Positions 22,901 through 35,719 of a stretch of DNA of 64,000 nucleotides are shown piece after piece (position 1 is the first letter of the stretch; each line of letters begins with the position of its first letter). Position numbers and translations under genes: made by a program. The stretch covers positions 3,319,267 through 3,383,266 of the forward strand of contig CM035171.1 in the NCBI GenBank assembly GCA_020205615.1, given 5' to 3'. Origin of the DNA: Panax quinquefolius (lineage: Eukaryota; Streptophyta; Magnoliopsida; Apiales; Araliaceae). Below the pieces are notes generated by a model, which worked only from the letters and a program-made list of their open reading frames with translations, did not search any database and was not told where the DNA came from.

Positions 22901-24825
22901 AATAAGTTCCTAAATTAGCAGAGACACGTGGTGACAATAAAAAATGAAATCAACAGCCTTGATTGCATCGCAAAGTACTGAAACTGTTTGAAGTGAAAAT
23001 TGTGATCAAGAACTGGCAAACAAATGGATAACATATTGTTGGGATATTTCACATGAATCCCACATCGGATAAATTTTGGTTTAATAAGTATGGTGGAGCC
23101 TCAACCTAATAGGTTAACTGTAAGGAGGTAGTCCAACATGCTTATTGGGCTGAATTAGGATTCTCTCCATTTTAAATGAATTGGAGAGTCTCCATTTCAT
23201 GGTGACATCATGAAGATGGGAGAGAGAGATGATGATAAGGAATATACAAAGAATGGAGACTCTACATTTCTCCATTTTATTTGAAATGGAGGGGATCCTA
23301 GTCATATTGGACTAGTCTACAGGTGTGTGATGAATTGATATGGGATGGATCATGCAATTCCGCTACAAAGTGGTATCAGAGCAAGGTTCTTTGCGCATTT
23401 GGTTTTTGATAAATTAAATAGAGGAATCAAGCGGTGCCATGATTAAATTGACCTCATTTAATTTTTTGATCTGGAAGCCTGGAATGGAAGACATCCTTTA
23501 CTGCAAGGATTCGTATGATCCATTGGAGCTTAAGGGGAAAAAGCCAGCGGACAAGACTGAGGCTGATTGCAAAAAGATGAACAGGAAGACAATCGGTCAC
23601 ATCCGACAATGGATCGATCAGAGTGTGTTCCACCATGTTTCGCAGGAAACGGATGCTTATACACTTTGGACTACATTAGAGTCCATGTACGAGAAGAAGA
23701 ATGCTCAGAATAAGACCTTTGTGATTCGAAAGATCGTGAACCTGAAGTATAAATATGGTAACAGTGTATTCGAGCATATGAGTGAGTTCCAAAGATTGGT
23801 GAACCAATTGTGAAGTTGAATCTTGAGGACGAAATTCAGGCATTGTTGCTTTTCAGCTCGTTGCCTAACAGTTGAAAAACTTTGGTTGTGTCACTAAGCA
23901 ATTCAGCTCCGGAAGAAAAAATAAGGATAGCAATACACAATGAGGAAACAAGGCAAAAGGAGCACGGTTTGGTTTGAATTTTGAGACACAAGCACTTGTG
24001 GTTGAGAACAGGGTAGAAGTAAGGATCTAACAAAGGAAACATGAATCGCAGCGAAAGCAAAAATTCCAGAAATCATAGGAGCAAGTCAAAGACTAGAGAA
24101 GTTGTTACATACATATATGCTACAATTGGATTCCACACTTTATAGAAAGAGTACTACATTAAAAAATTATATCACTTTCTAATTTCTTCAAGCGGTATTA
24201 AAATTAACACCTTTTAAGAGTCAACTATCACAAAGAAAATAAAAAAGCAATATAATGTACCTTCTTCCGTTTTCCGGTGACCTTAATTCCACTCCGATCA
24301 GACTTCCCCACATTGAAATCAACGGATGTAACACCTCCTTCGTCCTTAAAGGCCATATGACTGGAAGCCATGCCAATAATACACAAGCTTTGCTCACATA
24401 CAAACATAAAACTGTCACAAAAAATTCAGTTTTATCTAAAAGCAAAAACAAACCAAACATATACACAAATTTATACCCATTGGCATGGCGATGAACATAC
24501 TGATCGTATCCAGGTTTGATGAAATCTGAAAATATGAAATTTTGTACAAAAAAATTAGGTTTAATTGAATTCTGAGAAGAAAAAAACATAGTGAAATTAA
24601 GGATTAATTACCCGGAGCAAAGTAGGTGACGAAATTGGATTCAATAGCAGAAGGAGGGGTGAGAGGGAGACTGCTGATATCTGGGACAACAAGACTGTGC
24701 ATTTCTTCGTCTTCTTTTTGACCTTCTGAATCTACCTTTTTTTGTTCGGTGGAATTTAAATTGGAACAAGAAACAAGGAGTGACGAATTCAGGATTTCTT
24801 CGTGTGTGCTTTCAAGTTTGTTCAT
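19981..24825 (-). CDS. Abitram-like conserved protein, six exons
   Basis: Exons in transcript order: 24825-24612, 24525-24477, 24387-24261, 22877-22807, 22692-22620, 20094-19981. All junctions are GT-AG and keep frame, giving 215 residues. The N-terminal 60 residues are acidic and variable. Then comes the conserved core: YFAPDFIKPGYDQYVHRHAN, VTSVDFNVGKSDRSGIKV, TGKRKKNAQHFESNTALCKV, SYIVRCCVKGSLLEVNDRL and GYIAIIMPKPADWLKVKGSL. This matches the plant members of the eukaryotic Abitram (FAM206/Simiate) family. Animal members bind actin and locate to nuclear speckles; the plant role is not established. The fold resembles a biotinyl/lipoyl-type beta-barrel, which I infer only from the family. 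Intron 3 carries a Copia fragment and intron 5 a hAT-like element. Confidence 0.8.
21541..22280. mobile_element. hAT-like non-autonomous element with CCTAGGCG clusters
   Basis: The element begins CAGTGTTCTAAAAATTCCCG and ends, read inverted, AAATGTTCTAAAAAGCGGG, a gapless terminal repeat with three changed outer bases. The flanks share AACTTAGC (21533-21540 and 22281-22288), and the identity extends two bases further (TTAACTTAGC) because the element end happens to match. The left subterminal 120 bases hold repeated CGCCTAGGCGCTAGGCCCCC units; the right end is CGGCCGGCCGCC-rich; the middle is AT-rich and non-coding. It lies in intron 5 of the Abitram-like gene. Confidence 0.75.
23037..24110 (+). 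mobile_element. Truncated Ty1/Copia retrotransposon (LTR, PBS, partial gag)
   Basis: An LTR of about 331 bp (23037-23367, TGTTGGGATA … CTACA) is followed three bases later by TGGTATCAGAGC (23371-23382), the primer-binding site for initiator tRNA-Met. Gag starts at 23439 (MIKLTSFNFLIWKPGMEDIL) and contains IGHIRQWIDQSVFHH and DAYTLWTTLESMYEKKNAQN, typical of Copia gag (UBN2). Frame is lost after 23813, though gag-like sequence continues to about 24100. No pol region or second LTR is present. The insertion lies antisense in intron 3 of the Abitram-like gene. Confidence 0.85.
23439..23813 (+). pseudogene. Copia gag fragment
   Basis: A 124-residue open frame ending in HMSEFQRLVNQL, then a stop. 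Matching gag sequence carries on in another frame (LNLEDEIQALLLFSSLP), so the gene is frameshifted and truncated. Protease, integrase and reverse transcriptase are absent. Confidence 0.8.
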
Positions 24826-27116
24826 GGCGTCGGGTGTTGGCAGTTTGCTGGTAATACTTTGGTCGAGTTTAGGCTTCAGTTGGAGTGTTTAGTTAATTGG
24901 ACTAGTACACTACTTGTTGAATGTTGGACTTGGATGGGTAGTAGATGATGAGCCCAATGGGCTTGTTGATTGGCTGTTCCCTAAAATTTCCAATTTTTGA
25001 AAATAATAAAACTTCAAATGACCCCAAGACTGCATAACAAACTTGAACAACAAAATAAAATAAAATTATATATATATATATGGCCATTATTAAGTTACTT
25101 GTAACCTGAAACTTGGATCTAGTTAGTATGAAATTTATTTTTTAGTGAGTTGGTCAATTGACCAATAGAATGCTGACATACATAGAATTTTACATGCGTG
25201 TCAGCACTCTATTAGCCAATTGATCAATTTACTCAAAAATAAACTTCATGCTAACCTCTGTATTAGGTAAATTGTGTCAATCCAAATTATATTAATGATC
25301 GGTTTCATGACTACTTATTTAATTTTATTGTTTTCAGTTATTAGATTTACTTTCTATTCAAAAATATCTAGCCTATCCTAGGCCACACCTTTGAATCTCT
25401 TCCTTCCATAAAAATTTAACATGATTTCAAGTGAGACCTGACAATTTAGGTTGAGAAACATTTAGTTGACCAAAATTACATGAGTTTTATAGGATTGGTT
25501 AACTAGTATTTATGTTATGAGTTGGTTTAGTTTTGAACGCATATTATTAATTACAAATATAAATTGAAATCAATTTAACTAATTTTGACCTTCATTAATC
25601 AATGATTAATAGGTTTGATCCATATTGACTCCAAATAATAATTACAGAGTTGGCAAAAAAAATTTAACTCTTCAGATTACCATAGAATATTATAAGTTCC
25701 ATCATCCTCCGAAATACTTGATGTTAACCAAAAAGAGATTAAAATTTAATCTCAAACCAGAAAACTCAATTTGTTCCATAAAAAGTATTTTTTTTGTTCA
25801 TTTTATTTTAGAATAATGACTTTTATTTTTATTGATGATATAATGACACAATATTCTTAAATTCAACATCACATTTTCATAAATAATATATATATATATA
25901 TATATATATGTTAACACCAAGATCTTTTCACGCGCCTCAATCACGTAAAACACGTCTAATCCCTGTATAGTAAACACGTCAATACCAAAAGTTTGAGGGC
26001 TTGGACCATCGAGGATAAATCCGGCGTAAGAAGTCAATATATAAAGATCACAAAAGTTAACAATGGAAAAAAATAATGCTACAGTTGCCTCGGAGAAAAA
26101 ATAATATCAAGGTTTTATGATGCTTAAGTTTTCTTGTTCAGTGGAACATTTATATATGTTATCTTCTTTCACAATTTGGGTTTTCTTCACTTACATACTG
26201 AATTACAAGTTTCAAATATTTGAATTAATGATATAATACTTGGCCATTTGCAAAATATTAACAAAAAAAATGTCATTTTAAACTTTTATTAGAGTAATAC
26301 ACTTTTTAGTTTCAAACATGGCTTTTAAAATTTTAAAAGTTAATTTGAGATATCTACAAATTTAAAATTAATATTATTCATTTAAATTTTAAATACAAGA
26401 ACTGTCATAATTAACTTTAATATTCATAGTTATATTGATAATTTTTTTAAATATTCTAAAATAATTTTCAAGCAGTAGCATTGATTTTTACATCGAAAGA
26501 AAGAGTATTACTTTTTCTAAGTTTATGTGACAAGAGGTTTGTTTCACAAAAAAAAGAAGGGAAAAAAAAAAGGAAAAGAAAAAAAGTAACGGTAAGAATT
26601 TCGATAACGCGTATTTACGGAAGCAGCTCAATGCCTCAATCGTATTGCAATTCGTTGAATCCTGCATTTATTGGGGTTAATAAAAGAGTATATATACATG
26701 GCAAAGTTATAATTTAAAATATAAGTCGACTTGAATTGAAATTATAATCATTTGAATTCAAATTATATAATCTGTATGAAATATAAATTATAGTAGTATG
26801 ATTTTATATCCATAATTATTTTATGCAATTCAAAACTAACTCAAACCTATTGACATACATTAACCATATTGATATCAGACAGACAGACAGACGCAAACAA
26901 ATACAACTACCTTAATCAATTCCGAACACATTACTGTCTCAAAAATGAGAAAACATGTTTGTAAAAGATATCAACACAAGGACTGGACGAACAAACTCGC
27001 GCACTTGATATATTTATTAATTTAATCCTCAAAACAATATAATGAAAATCAAAGCTTGAATAAAGTTAAAAACTGTTCGATCCAGCTTCCCAAGAAATTG
27101 CAAATCATGTAATTAA
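24826..27116. other. Intergenic region with a snap-back hairpin; no gene seen
   Basis: AT-rich and non-coding as far as I can see, apart from the inverted repeat at 25120-25256 and an AT microsatellite at 25886-25909. The first part should contain the promoter of the Abitram-like gene. Confidence 0.5.
25120..25256. repeat. Long imperfect hairpin (MITE-like)
   Basis: The arms at about 25120-25178 and 25200-25256 are inverted copies: TAGTTAGTATGAAATTTATT against GGTTAGCATGAAGTTTATTT inverted, continuing through GTCAATTGACCAATAGAATG. The loop is about 20 bases. It has no coding capacity and no clear target duplication. Confidence 0.75.
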
Positions 27117-28456
<1,340 letters not shown>

Positions 28457-29400
28457 AGTAGGAAAGAAATTAGTTAATCTGTGAATTTATTATTAATTAG
28501 CTTCTTGGGCTAATCAATGAAGAAACTAGAAAGATAGAGATGGTATTTGTAGGGAGCGAGGGTTGTAATGGAGTTGAAGTAGGATATGGTTGTTTATGTA
28601 ATTACCAAATTTGGTGAACAAGAACAATTAAGTGTAGTAGTTTATTGTAATAGAGTGGTTATAAAGCAAGCATTTCCATATGAAGACAACCCCTAATCCT
28701 ATATAATATATAGATATAGATAGATAGATAGATTATTCTTCCGTATGAGGATTGAGGGCTGTAGTTCATGTTTGTTCAAGTGCTGGAAAGTTAATTTAAA
28801 AGGAAATGTAATTAACTAATTTTCATAGTAATCATTAGCCTTTCTTCTGAAATTATAGAGTGACCCTACAGACCTTAAAGAAGATGGAAAGAATGTATTT
28901 GGTGGAATGTGGATAGGGTTCAACCAATAAAGTTACTGTCACATATTTCAGAGTTCGGTCTTGAATCTTTAATTAGGAATCCTGTTATATATCTGAGGTC
29001 AGTAGATGGACAGACGTCTAAAGGGGAAAGGGGGGGATTGTTTTGATAATCAGAAATTCCATATTTAAATAAATTTGTACGTGTATAAATATAAATATAA
29101 AAAGAAGTCAGGCCAGCTACCCTGTAGTATTCTCGGACACATTAAACAAGTATATCTTGACACATCCATATTACAAGCTTATGAGGAAAAATCTATATAT
29201 ATGAAGCATAGCCATACTCTTCTTATTGATGGCTTGAGTAATTATCTTAAGAAAAATATATGAAATTTAAGTATACATAAACGCAGTGGCATCAGTCTTC
29301 TTCGTCGTAGTTTTTGTAAAAAAAATGAGGGCTGCTCATGTAAAATAGTAAGTACGCCGCTGCCTACGAACCCTGAACTCTAAAGCCAGATATCTCGAGC
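28457..29400. other. Intergenic region between peroxidase and expansin genes
   Basis: It contains the peroxidase promoter on one side and the expansin 3' flank on the other. I see a GATA-type microsatellite at about 28711-28732 and no gene. Confidence 0.5.
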
Positions 29401-30386
29401 TTAGAATTTTACTGAGCTTGAGAATATCTGACCAAATCTCCAATCAGATGACACAACGTTGTTAAAAGTCCGGGTGACTCCATCAGTAGTGGTGACCCTG
29501 AAGGACAAAGATTGACCATTGAGATATGCATTTGACTGCCAATATGCTCCCCAGTTCCTAGACATTGCTATCCAATTAGTTCTTGTACCCTTGATTTGCA
29601 CCGATTGAATAGATCCAGCTCCTCCAACATTGCTTATTAACACAAGCTCAAAGTAGTCCCTTCCATTGATGGTGAATCTAACTCCGCCGCGTTTAATGCA
29701 TGGAACCCTGAATCGAAAATATTTATACACCATCAGTTATGTTGGGGAAAGAAAACACATTAAGAACAACAATGCACAAGACAAGAGGCCGATGAAAATC
29801 AATATACCTCTGGTAAATCACAGGAATGATCCCGCCTCTGTAAATACCAATCTTTTCCCATGCGGGTTGAGCCATATCAAAGTGCTTGAGTGGGGGGTTG
29901 CACCAACCACCAGCATTGTTAGGCTGAGCAAAGTTTGGGGGGCAGAAATTTGTAGCAGTAATGGTAACTGATACTCCTTTCCTGCACCATTGCGGGTCTG
30001 CCTTGTAGTCGCATATAATCTTGTAACATTGCCCACATGATGCTCCGTCATTGAAAAGTGCAGTGCTTAAAGCAGCAGTCCTAGTTCCATATCCAGTCGA
30101 GTACAAGTTACCATAACCACAAGCACCACCTGTGTCCAACCAAGCAAGTCATCATCAGTCTAGCGTCCCTCTGATTCATTCTCTTGTAAAATAGTTAAGA
30201 AAAGAGTACAAATTTATACAAGTAGAGGAGTTTAGTTTACATACCCATTGTTCCTGAAGCGTCACTACCTCCATAAAATGTAGCGTGAGCTTTTGTCCAT
30301 CCAGAAGCCACAAACGCGTTGACACTGACAAGAAAACAACAAGTGCCAACCAGAACTGCCAATGCAAGAAGGCCAAGATTCGCCAT
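29401..30386 (-). CDS. EXPA: Alpha-expansin, three exons
   Basis: Wall-loosening protein of the expansin A family, secreted to the apoplast, where it disrupts cellulose-xyloglucan contacts without hydrolysis. Exons 30386-30245, 30129-29808 and 29707-29401 give 256 residues, the usual family size. Residues 1-24 are a signal peptide. The GH45-like domain follows with [57 protein letters not shown] and the HFD motif at about 130-132. The C-terminal CBM63 domain has [39 protein letters not shown] and ends in SSVKF. The asparagine- and cysteine-rich features and the alpha-type GWCNPP insertion mark it as EXPA rather than EXPB. It is intact. Context suggests an EXPA11 relationship, which I infer from gene order rather than from sequence. 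Confidence 0.95.
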
Positions 30387-30488
30387 TTCTTTACCAGGAG
30401 AACGGCTGAGGAAGAAGATAGGAGGAGGTTGAGGAATTAATGGAACTGTTATCTACATTCAATTGGTTCTCCACACACAAAGATTGGT

Positions 30489-30499
30489 GCTTAAATAGG
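30489..30499 (-). promoter_or_regulatory. Probable TATA box of the expansin gene
   Basis: On the minus strand CTATTTAAGC lies about 105 bases above the expansin ATG, which leaves room for a leader of about 70 bases. It is placed by sequence and spacing only. Confidence 0.55.
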
Positions 30500-32259
30500 G
30501 ACCAAACTTCTTTACATATGACATCTGCAAGTATAGTTCTGATTTTTCAATTGAATTACCCCTGCAAGTCTGAAGAATTCTGTATCTCATTTAATTATTC
30601 CCACGTTCTCTTTCAATTGAATCAAACAACACCCACATGGCATCCCCAACATAAGAGCCGTGAATTCCTCAATCCCATGAACCAAATTGCTCATTTTCGC
30701 AATTATTTTAATGTTGGCTGTTGCTATGTGAAGGGAAATACAATACATTCAATGGCTTGTCTGATAGAAAATTCTGCTTAATATCATCTGATATGAAGCT
30801 CACATGGCTCCCATTTGACCTTACATGGATGACATCCCATAATTATTTTGGATCATTCTATATGAAGTTGACTTTATTCCCCCCCCCCCCCCCCTTTTTG
30901 TCAACCTTAACTGATTGATTGATTGGTTGGTACACACCGTACACAATCTTCCCCATCTATTTCTGTTGACTATTCCTTCCCCTATTTTCCGGTGTGTACC
31001 CATTGAAGCAAAGTATTTATTTTTTTCCACATACACAGCAATAAGAATAAGAATTTTGTCTTCCCATTTGACAGAAAGTGGCCACGTTATAATAAACACC
31101 GTCAAGCTAAGCCAAAAGAAATTTATAATAATATGGAGAAATGGGCATATCCACTAGGAAGTTGATTGTAATCATTGGAACATTCGGAATACTTCCTAAA
31201 AGTCATAGGAGCCAACTTAAATCTCAAACAAGAAGTTGGGCATTCTGGATTTTCAGTAAGATATGAATGATTTTGTGGAAGATAAGTGCGAATGCGTGAC
31301 ATGCACAAAAGATAAACTTATTATTAGCAGAACTGAATTTTTTTCTTAAACAATGAAGACTGAAGATAAAATAATGGTAATTTTTGGTCCAATCTTTTCC
31401 CCATTAAATTTGGTAGGAAAGAGATGGATACATCTACCCAATATGACTGCAGCCTTTTAATTATGTTAAAGAACTCAACCCCACATTCTAGCACATGATG
31501 CTTCCGTACAAACTGTACAGCATGGGAGCCGGGTTACTAACCAAACTATGCCGTTTATAATTATTCATATTTGCGTTAAAAATGACATCCTTACCAAAAC
31601 TTGAACTTAGATAAATGGAAATCCTTACCAGTATATAATTATCTGATCATCATTCTTTAATTAAGGTAGCGTATGAGCAGCCTCAACAGTCTACATCTCT
31701 TTGAAAAAGCTCAAAACCTCGGGCAAAAAGTCGAGCAGTTTCAGAGCATCAGTTAATTGGTTGCATTTAACATAAAAATGAGCAAATGGGATTGAACAAA
31801 TGAATCTGAAGCAAGCCCAAGTGCTGAAGCTAACCCCTGAACTTGTTGCCCAGTTCTTACCGCTAATAATACAGAGCAAGACCTATCGACGCAAGGGAGA
31901 CAATGGGGCTTGAGAGCATTTCTGTAAACAAGTGAGCCTTTTTGGTTTGGCTTCTTATCATTGCTTATTTGATTTTTTTTTCTTTCCCCCCCTGAGAATC
32001 TGGATTATGAAAGTTTTTGGAATAGTAATAACTCTCGCTCTTTGTTTTCTAATTATGTGGTTTAAAAGTGAATAAAAATGTCCAAAATTTATATTTTTAT
32101 TCAAACAAAAATCTAAAATCAATCCAAAAATGTACTCGAATAGTATCATGCTTGTAGTGTACATATATATTGTCACACTTCTTATCGGGGATTCTTAATG
32201 CCATTGAGCACAAAACAGCAAACAAAATACTCTAGTATTTCAGACTTCAATACATCAAC
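30500..32259. other. Expansin upstream region and 3' flank of the monooxygenase gene
   Basis: I see no gene. A poly-C run of about 18 bases lies near 30876-30894. The interval 31690-31960 is less AT-rich than its surroundings and may be a worn gene fragment, but no family motif is recognisable. Confidence 0.45.
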
Positions 32260-34344
32260 CTAAGCAATGACAAGTTTGCCACAATCAAAGTCAGCTTGCC
32301 TCAAGAAAGCCGCAGCAGTGTATTTGAACAACCATTTCTCTCTCAAAAAGTTCATAATCTTCCCATCACTCTGTTGTATATATCCGACCAAATACGCAGT
32401 ACTAATGAGACTAAAACTTCTCCATCTCCTCTCTTTCGCATACTTGTCCAATCCCTTTTTGATCCTTTCATATTCTTCTTCATCGTTTTCCTCTCTATTA
32501 TCTGCTCCTGCTTTTGGTTTTGTCAACAAGGCCTCTCCGAGGCACCTTGCAAGAATGACACCGTCTTCTAATGATGAACAACCGCCTTGTCCAATATCAG
32601 GAGTCATGGGATGAAGTGCATCACCGGCTACACAAACATTGTCTTTCGCGATGTTTCCCATTAGTAAGTTCCATGGCAATCTCAATTTCAAAGCAGCACA
32701 GGAGATGCAGCTTAGCTCAGTTCTTTCCACCACATTTAATGTTTCTCTAGGTACATTAGCAATCTTGCTCAGTATAAATTGCTTCATCTTTAATGGGTTT
32801 TCTTCCATATCTTTGTCAACTGAATTGACCCAAAAAAAAAATTCAAATTTATTGTTACTTCATATATCTTCAGAAATGAAATAAATTATCACGACACAAT
32901 CAGATTAGTTTCTTAGAAAATATTATGACAGAGGATCAGAGAATGCACTTGTCTTCTGGCCTTACAATTATTAGCAGATGGGGTGAAAGTGCAAAACCAA
33001 TACAAGAACTTGTCATCACACGGAAGAAACCCAAAACGACCACCACCTCCAAAGTGGACATGGAACTTGGGCTCAAAGCCATGCCCATCTGGGAACTCAG
33101 CCAAGCCCCTAATTGCTGATCGCCCAGAATTCACAGGTTCCTCAAGACCCAACCATTTTGCCACCACCGAGTTAACTCCATCACACCCTACCAACACCTT
33201 ATATTGAAAATTGAAGTGAAGTAGTTAGCAATTCATGTAGTCACCATTGAAATTTTGGAAAGTGTACTCTGGCAACTTATATTAATTCTTTGGTCATGAC
33301 CCATATAAGTGAAATGTTCGGCATACATATGATAATGGCACTCAGAAAAAGTAGTGTTGACAAATTAAAAGTAGCCAATTTACAGGGAAACATAGTCGTC
33401 TACCTTGGTTTTGATGATGGAGCCATCAGCAAGGTGGATCAATTTGAAGAGTCCTGATTTCTCAATAGAAACTACCTTGGAAGAATACCTGATAGTGCCT
33501 TGTGGTAGCGCTTCCTGTATTGTTTCCAACAAGTCTTTCCTTTTCACACAGCGAATTTCATGACTGCCACTGCATCAAGTTGCCACTCAAGTTTGTATAG
33601 TTTACCTCTATAACTATATAAGTTACAGAATGAAAAAAAGTATTAAATGACTCCCAAGCATTGAAATGCCCTCTAACATTTTTAGTCATTGTAAGTAGTG
33701 CAATTTAATATTCAAGGATCGAACACAGATAAAAATGAATAGGAATGAATGCCGATGAGTTATTAAGAACAAATACTCACTGTTTCTCAGTTGTCTTGAG
33801 TAACGATTCCTCCAAAGAAAGAACATCTGAATCAACAGAAGCTACAGAAAACCTACACCACAAGTCAGCACATCAAATTTAAGCCTCACAACAAATAATA
33901 ATAATACACACTCCCTTAACAAACTTCCCCAGAAGGCCAGAACCCATGTTACCAATTAAATGAAAGTGTAGGAAACTGGAAAATGCCATTTAATTTTACC
34001 CTTGCATCTGTAGAGATAGCTTTCTGAGGGAATCACCAACGCCAACAGCGTCCAATGCCCTCCAAGCATTGGTCCATAAAGTCAGAGCAAATCCTGTTAT
34101 TCTTAAACTATCCGAAGACTCCAAAACTAAGCTCCGTAAACCCAACCTATAAAAAGTTTTTCAAAAAAATAACAATAACTTAATTTTTAACAGGATTCTG
34201 TCTGTATTTTGGAACCGAACACACACACACACACACACACACACAGCTATAAAAATAACTCGAAGAATACCTGTGAAGTCCTAAAGAAGTAGTGAAACCT
34301 GCTATGCCGGCACCTACTATAACATCCTCCTCTCTCATCTCCAT
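32260..34344 (-). CDS. FAD-dependent monooxygenase (plant monooxygenase 1/2-like), six exons
   Basis: Flavoprotein of the plant MO1/MO2 group, related to salicylate-hydroxylase-type aromatic hydroxylases; no plant substrate is firmly known. Exons: 34344-34271, 34146-34000, 33852-33781, 33569-33404, 33197-32966, 32819-32260. Phases agree throughout, giving 416 residues, normal for the group. The FAD-binding Rossmann motif VIVGAGIAGFTTSLGLHR is at about 8-25. GSHEIRCVKRKDLLETIQ follows in exon 4. The DG motif is VLVGCDGVNSVVAKWLGL at about 154-171. The GD motif GDALHPMTPDIGQGG is at about 296-310. The C-terminus reads RRWRSFSLISTAYLVGYIQQ … FDCGKLVIA. All catalytic motifs look intact. Two ATGs lie two codons apart (34344 and 34338); I chose the first. 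There is no clear signal peptide; some relatives are organellar. Confidence 0.93.
34209..34246. repeat. CA dinucleotide microsatellite
   Basis: About 12 CA units within the first intron of the monooxygenase gene. Confidence 0.9.
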
Positions 34345-34693
34345 ATGTTTAGAGCAACGAAGAAGAAGTAGATATTATAGCAAACCTACAAGATGCTTTG
34401 GGCAAAAAGGTACATTATTATTTTAAAATAATATGGAGGCCACTGGCCAGTGGCCACGGAGTGAGTGATGACGCAATCATATACGTTTTATTTATTCGAT
34501 GATAATAATAGTCAGGGATCAATCAGGCAGGTAAGATTGGTCCAACCTTGACTCTATGGATACAAACAAAACATATATAATTGTTATCAATTTTTTTAAG
34601 TAAACTTTATATGATAATAATAATAGTAAGTAAACTTTATTTTTTTTTAAGCAAGCAGAAATATATTATTTTAAGTGTTAGCTGGGTAGTACA

Positions 34694-34722
34694 GGGAGGG
34701 GAGGGGAGGGGAGGGGAGGGGA
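34694..34722 (+). repeat. GGGGA repeat with G-quadruplex potential
   Basis: Six consecutive G-runs of three or four bases, each separated by one A. That fits a very stable parallel G-quadruplex on the plus strand, about 350 bp upstream of the monooxygenase start. Confidence 0.9.
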
Positions 34723-35092
34723 GATTGGCAATGGATTCAAATCTTCCTGCTAATGCACCACTAACATTCATAATAACACCTCAGCGTTATTCACTCCTAG
34801 AGGATCACAGGATTATTTATTTTTTGACTAATACTTTGAGGCCTTTTGTACATTACAAATATACTTTTGAGGTAGTATTTGAATTGAAAGTAGTCGAAAC
34901 AAAGGAATTCGTTTTAATAATGTACCTTGTATGACTTCCATTTCAGAAAGATTTCACAGCACAAACTCATTCCCACTTTTTTCACAATATTCCACATGCA
35001 ACAACTCCAGCTATTCCTCAGTTTCATTGTAAATCCACATACATCGACGACCAAAAGTGAAGTGGTTCACCTTATGGGGTCAACCCAAAACA

Positions 35093-35093
<1 letters not shown>

Positions 35094-35130
<37 letters not shown>
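35094..35130. repeat. TGC trinucleotide microsatellite
   Basis: Twelve uninterrupted TGC units. They encode poly-Ala in one frame, but there is no gene context. Confidence 0.95.
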
Positions 35131-35132
<2 letters not shown>

Positions 35133-35457
35133 TTTTAGGCTAGATACATGCGAAATTCATAACATAAGCAGAGGTTCCCAGACCACCCGACTTTGCACCC
35201 ACTTCGTGCTTGCATATCAACTCACTCAACCACATAACAAAGTATAAAATTAAATAAATTTTGAACAGATGTGGCTCACGTAACAAAATTACCAAAGGTG
35301 CCTCACTATACATAACGAGCCAACAAGCATTCAAAGAGTGTTAAATTTTAAAAACATCAATTTGACACCAGAAAACTGCTCACTGAACAAGTTACAATTC
35401 ATCAACACTATACCTAATTCTACAAAAAAAAAGAAGGGGAAAAGGGTATAAACTAAC

Positions 35458-35605
35458 GAAATTACACAAAACCTCTCCACGCAGTGTCACTGTCCCAATC
35501 TTCTAAAATTAGCCTACAAATGTTTAATAATGAAATTACAGAAAACCTCACCACATAGTGCCACTGTCCCAAGCTTCTAAAATTAGTCTACAATGTTACA
35601 CATAG
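35458..35605. repeat. 74-bp direct repeat next to the Alba gene 3' end
   Basis: GAAATTACACAAAACCTCTC at 35458 recurs as GAAATTACAGAAAACCTCAC at 35532. The following CACTGTCCCAA…CTTCTAAAATTAG is shared. The copies are diverged, so the duplication is not recent. Confidence 0.85.
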
Positions 35606-35719
35606 ACGTCCTATAGTTAATTTAATAACTGAAAGAAAAACAGTCAAACATAGAAATGGAGAAGGCACCCAACACATCATAAAACAATCAACTCTGCGAT
35701 GCGCTGAAGCTGGAGCCAC

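Larger units (their letters stand above)
34345..35719. other. Monooxygenase promoter region and Alba-gene 3' untranslated region
   Basis: No gene is seen. It includes the GGGGA repeat at 34694-34722, a TGC trinucleotide run at 35094-35130 and a 74-bp tandem repeat at 35458-35600, the last probably within the 3' untranslated region of the Alba gene. Confidence 0.55.

Noticed and set aside
29666..29971. Plus-strand open frame across the expansin intron and exons
   Set aside because: It is an antisense shadow of the expansin gene.
31690..31960. Less AT-rich stretch that might be a gene fragment
   Set aside because: No protein family could be recognised in any frame, and several stops interrupt each reading.
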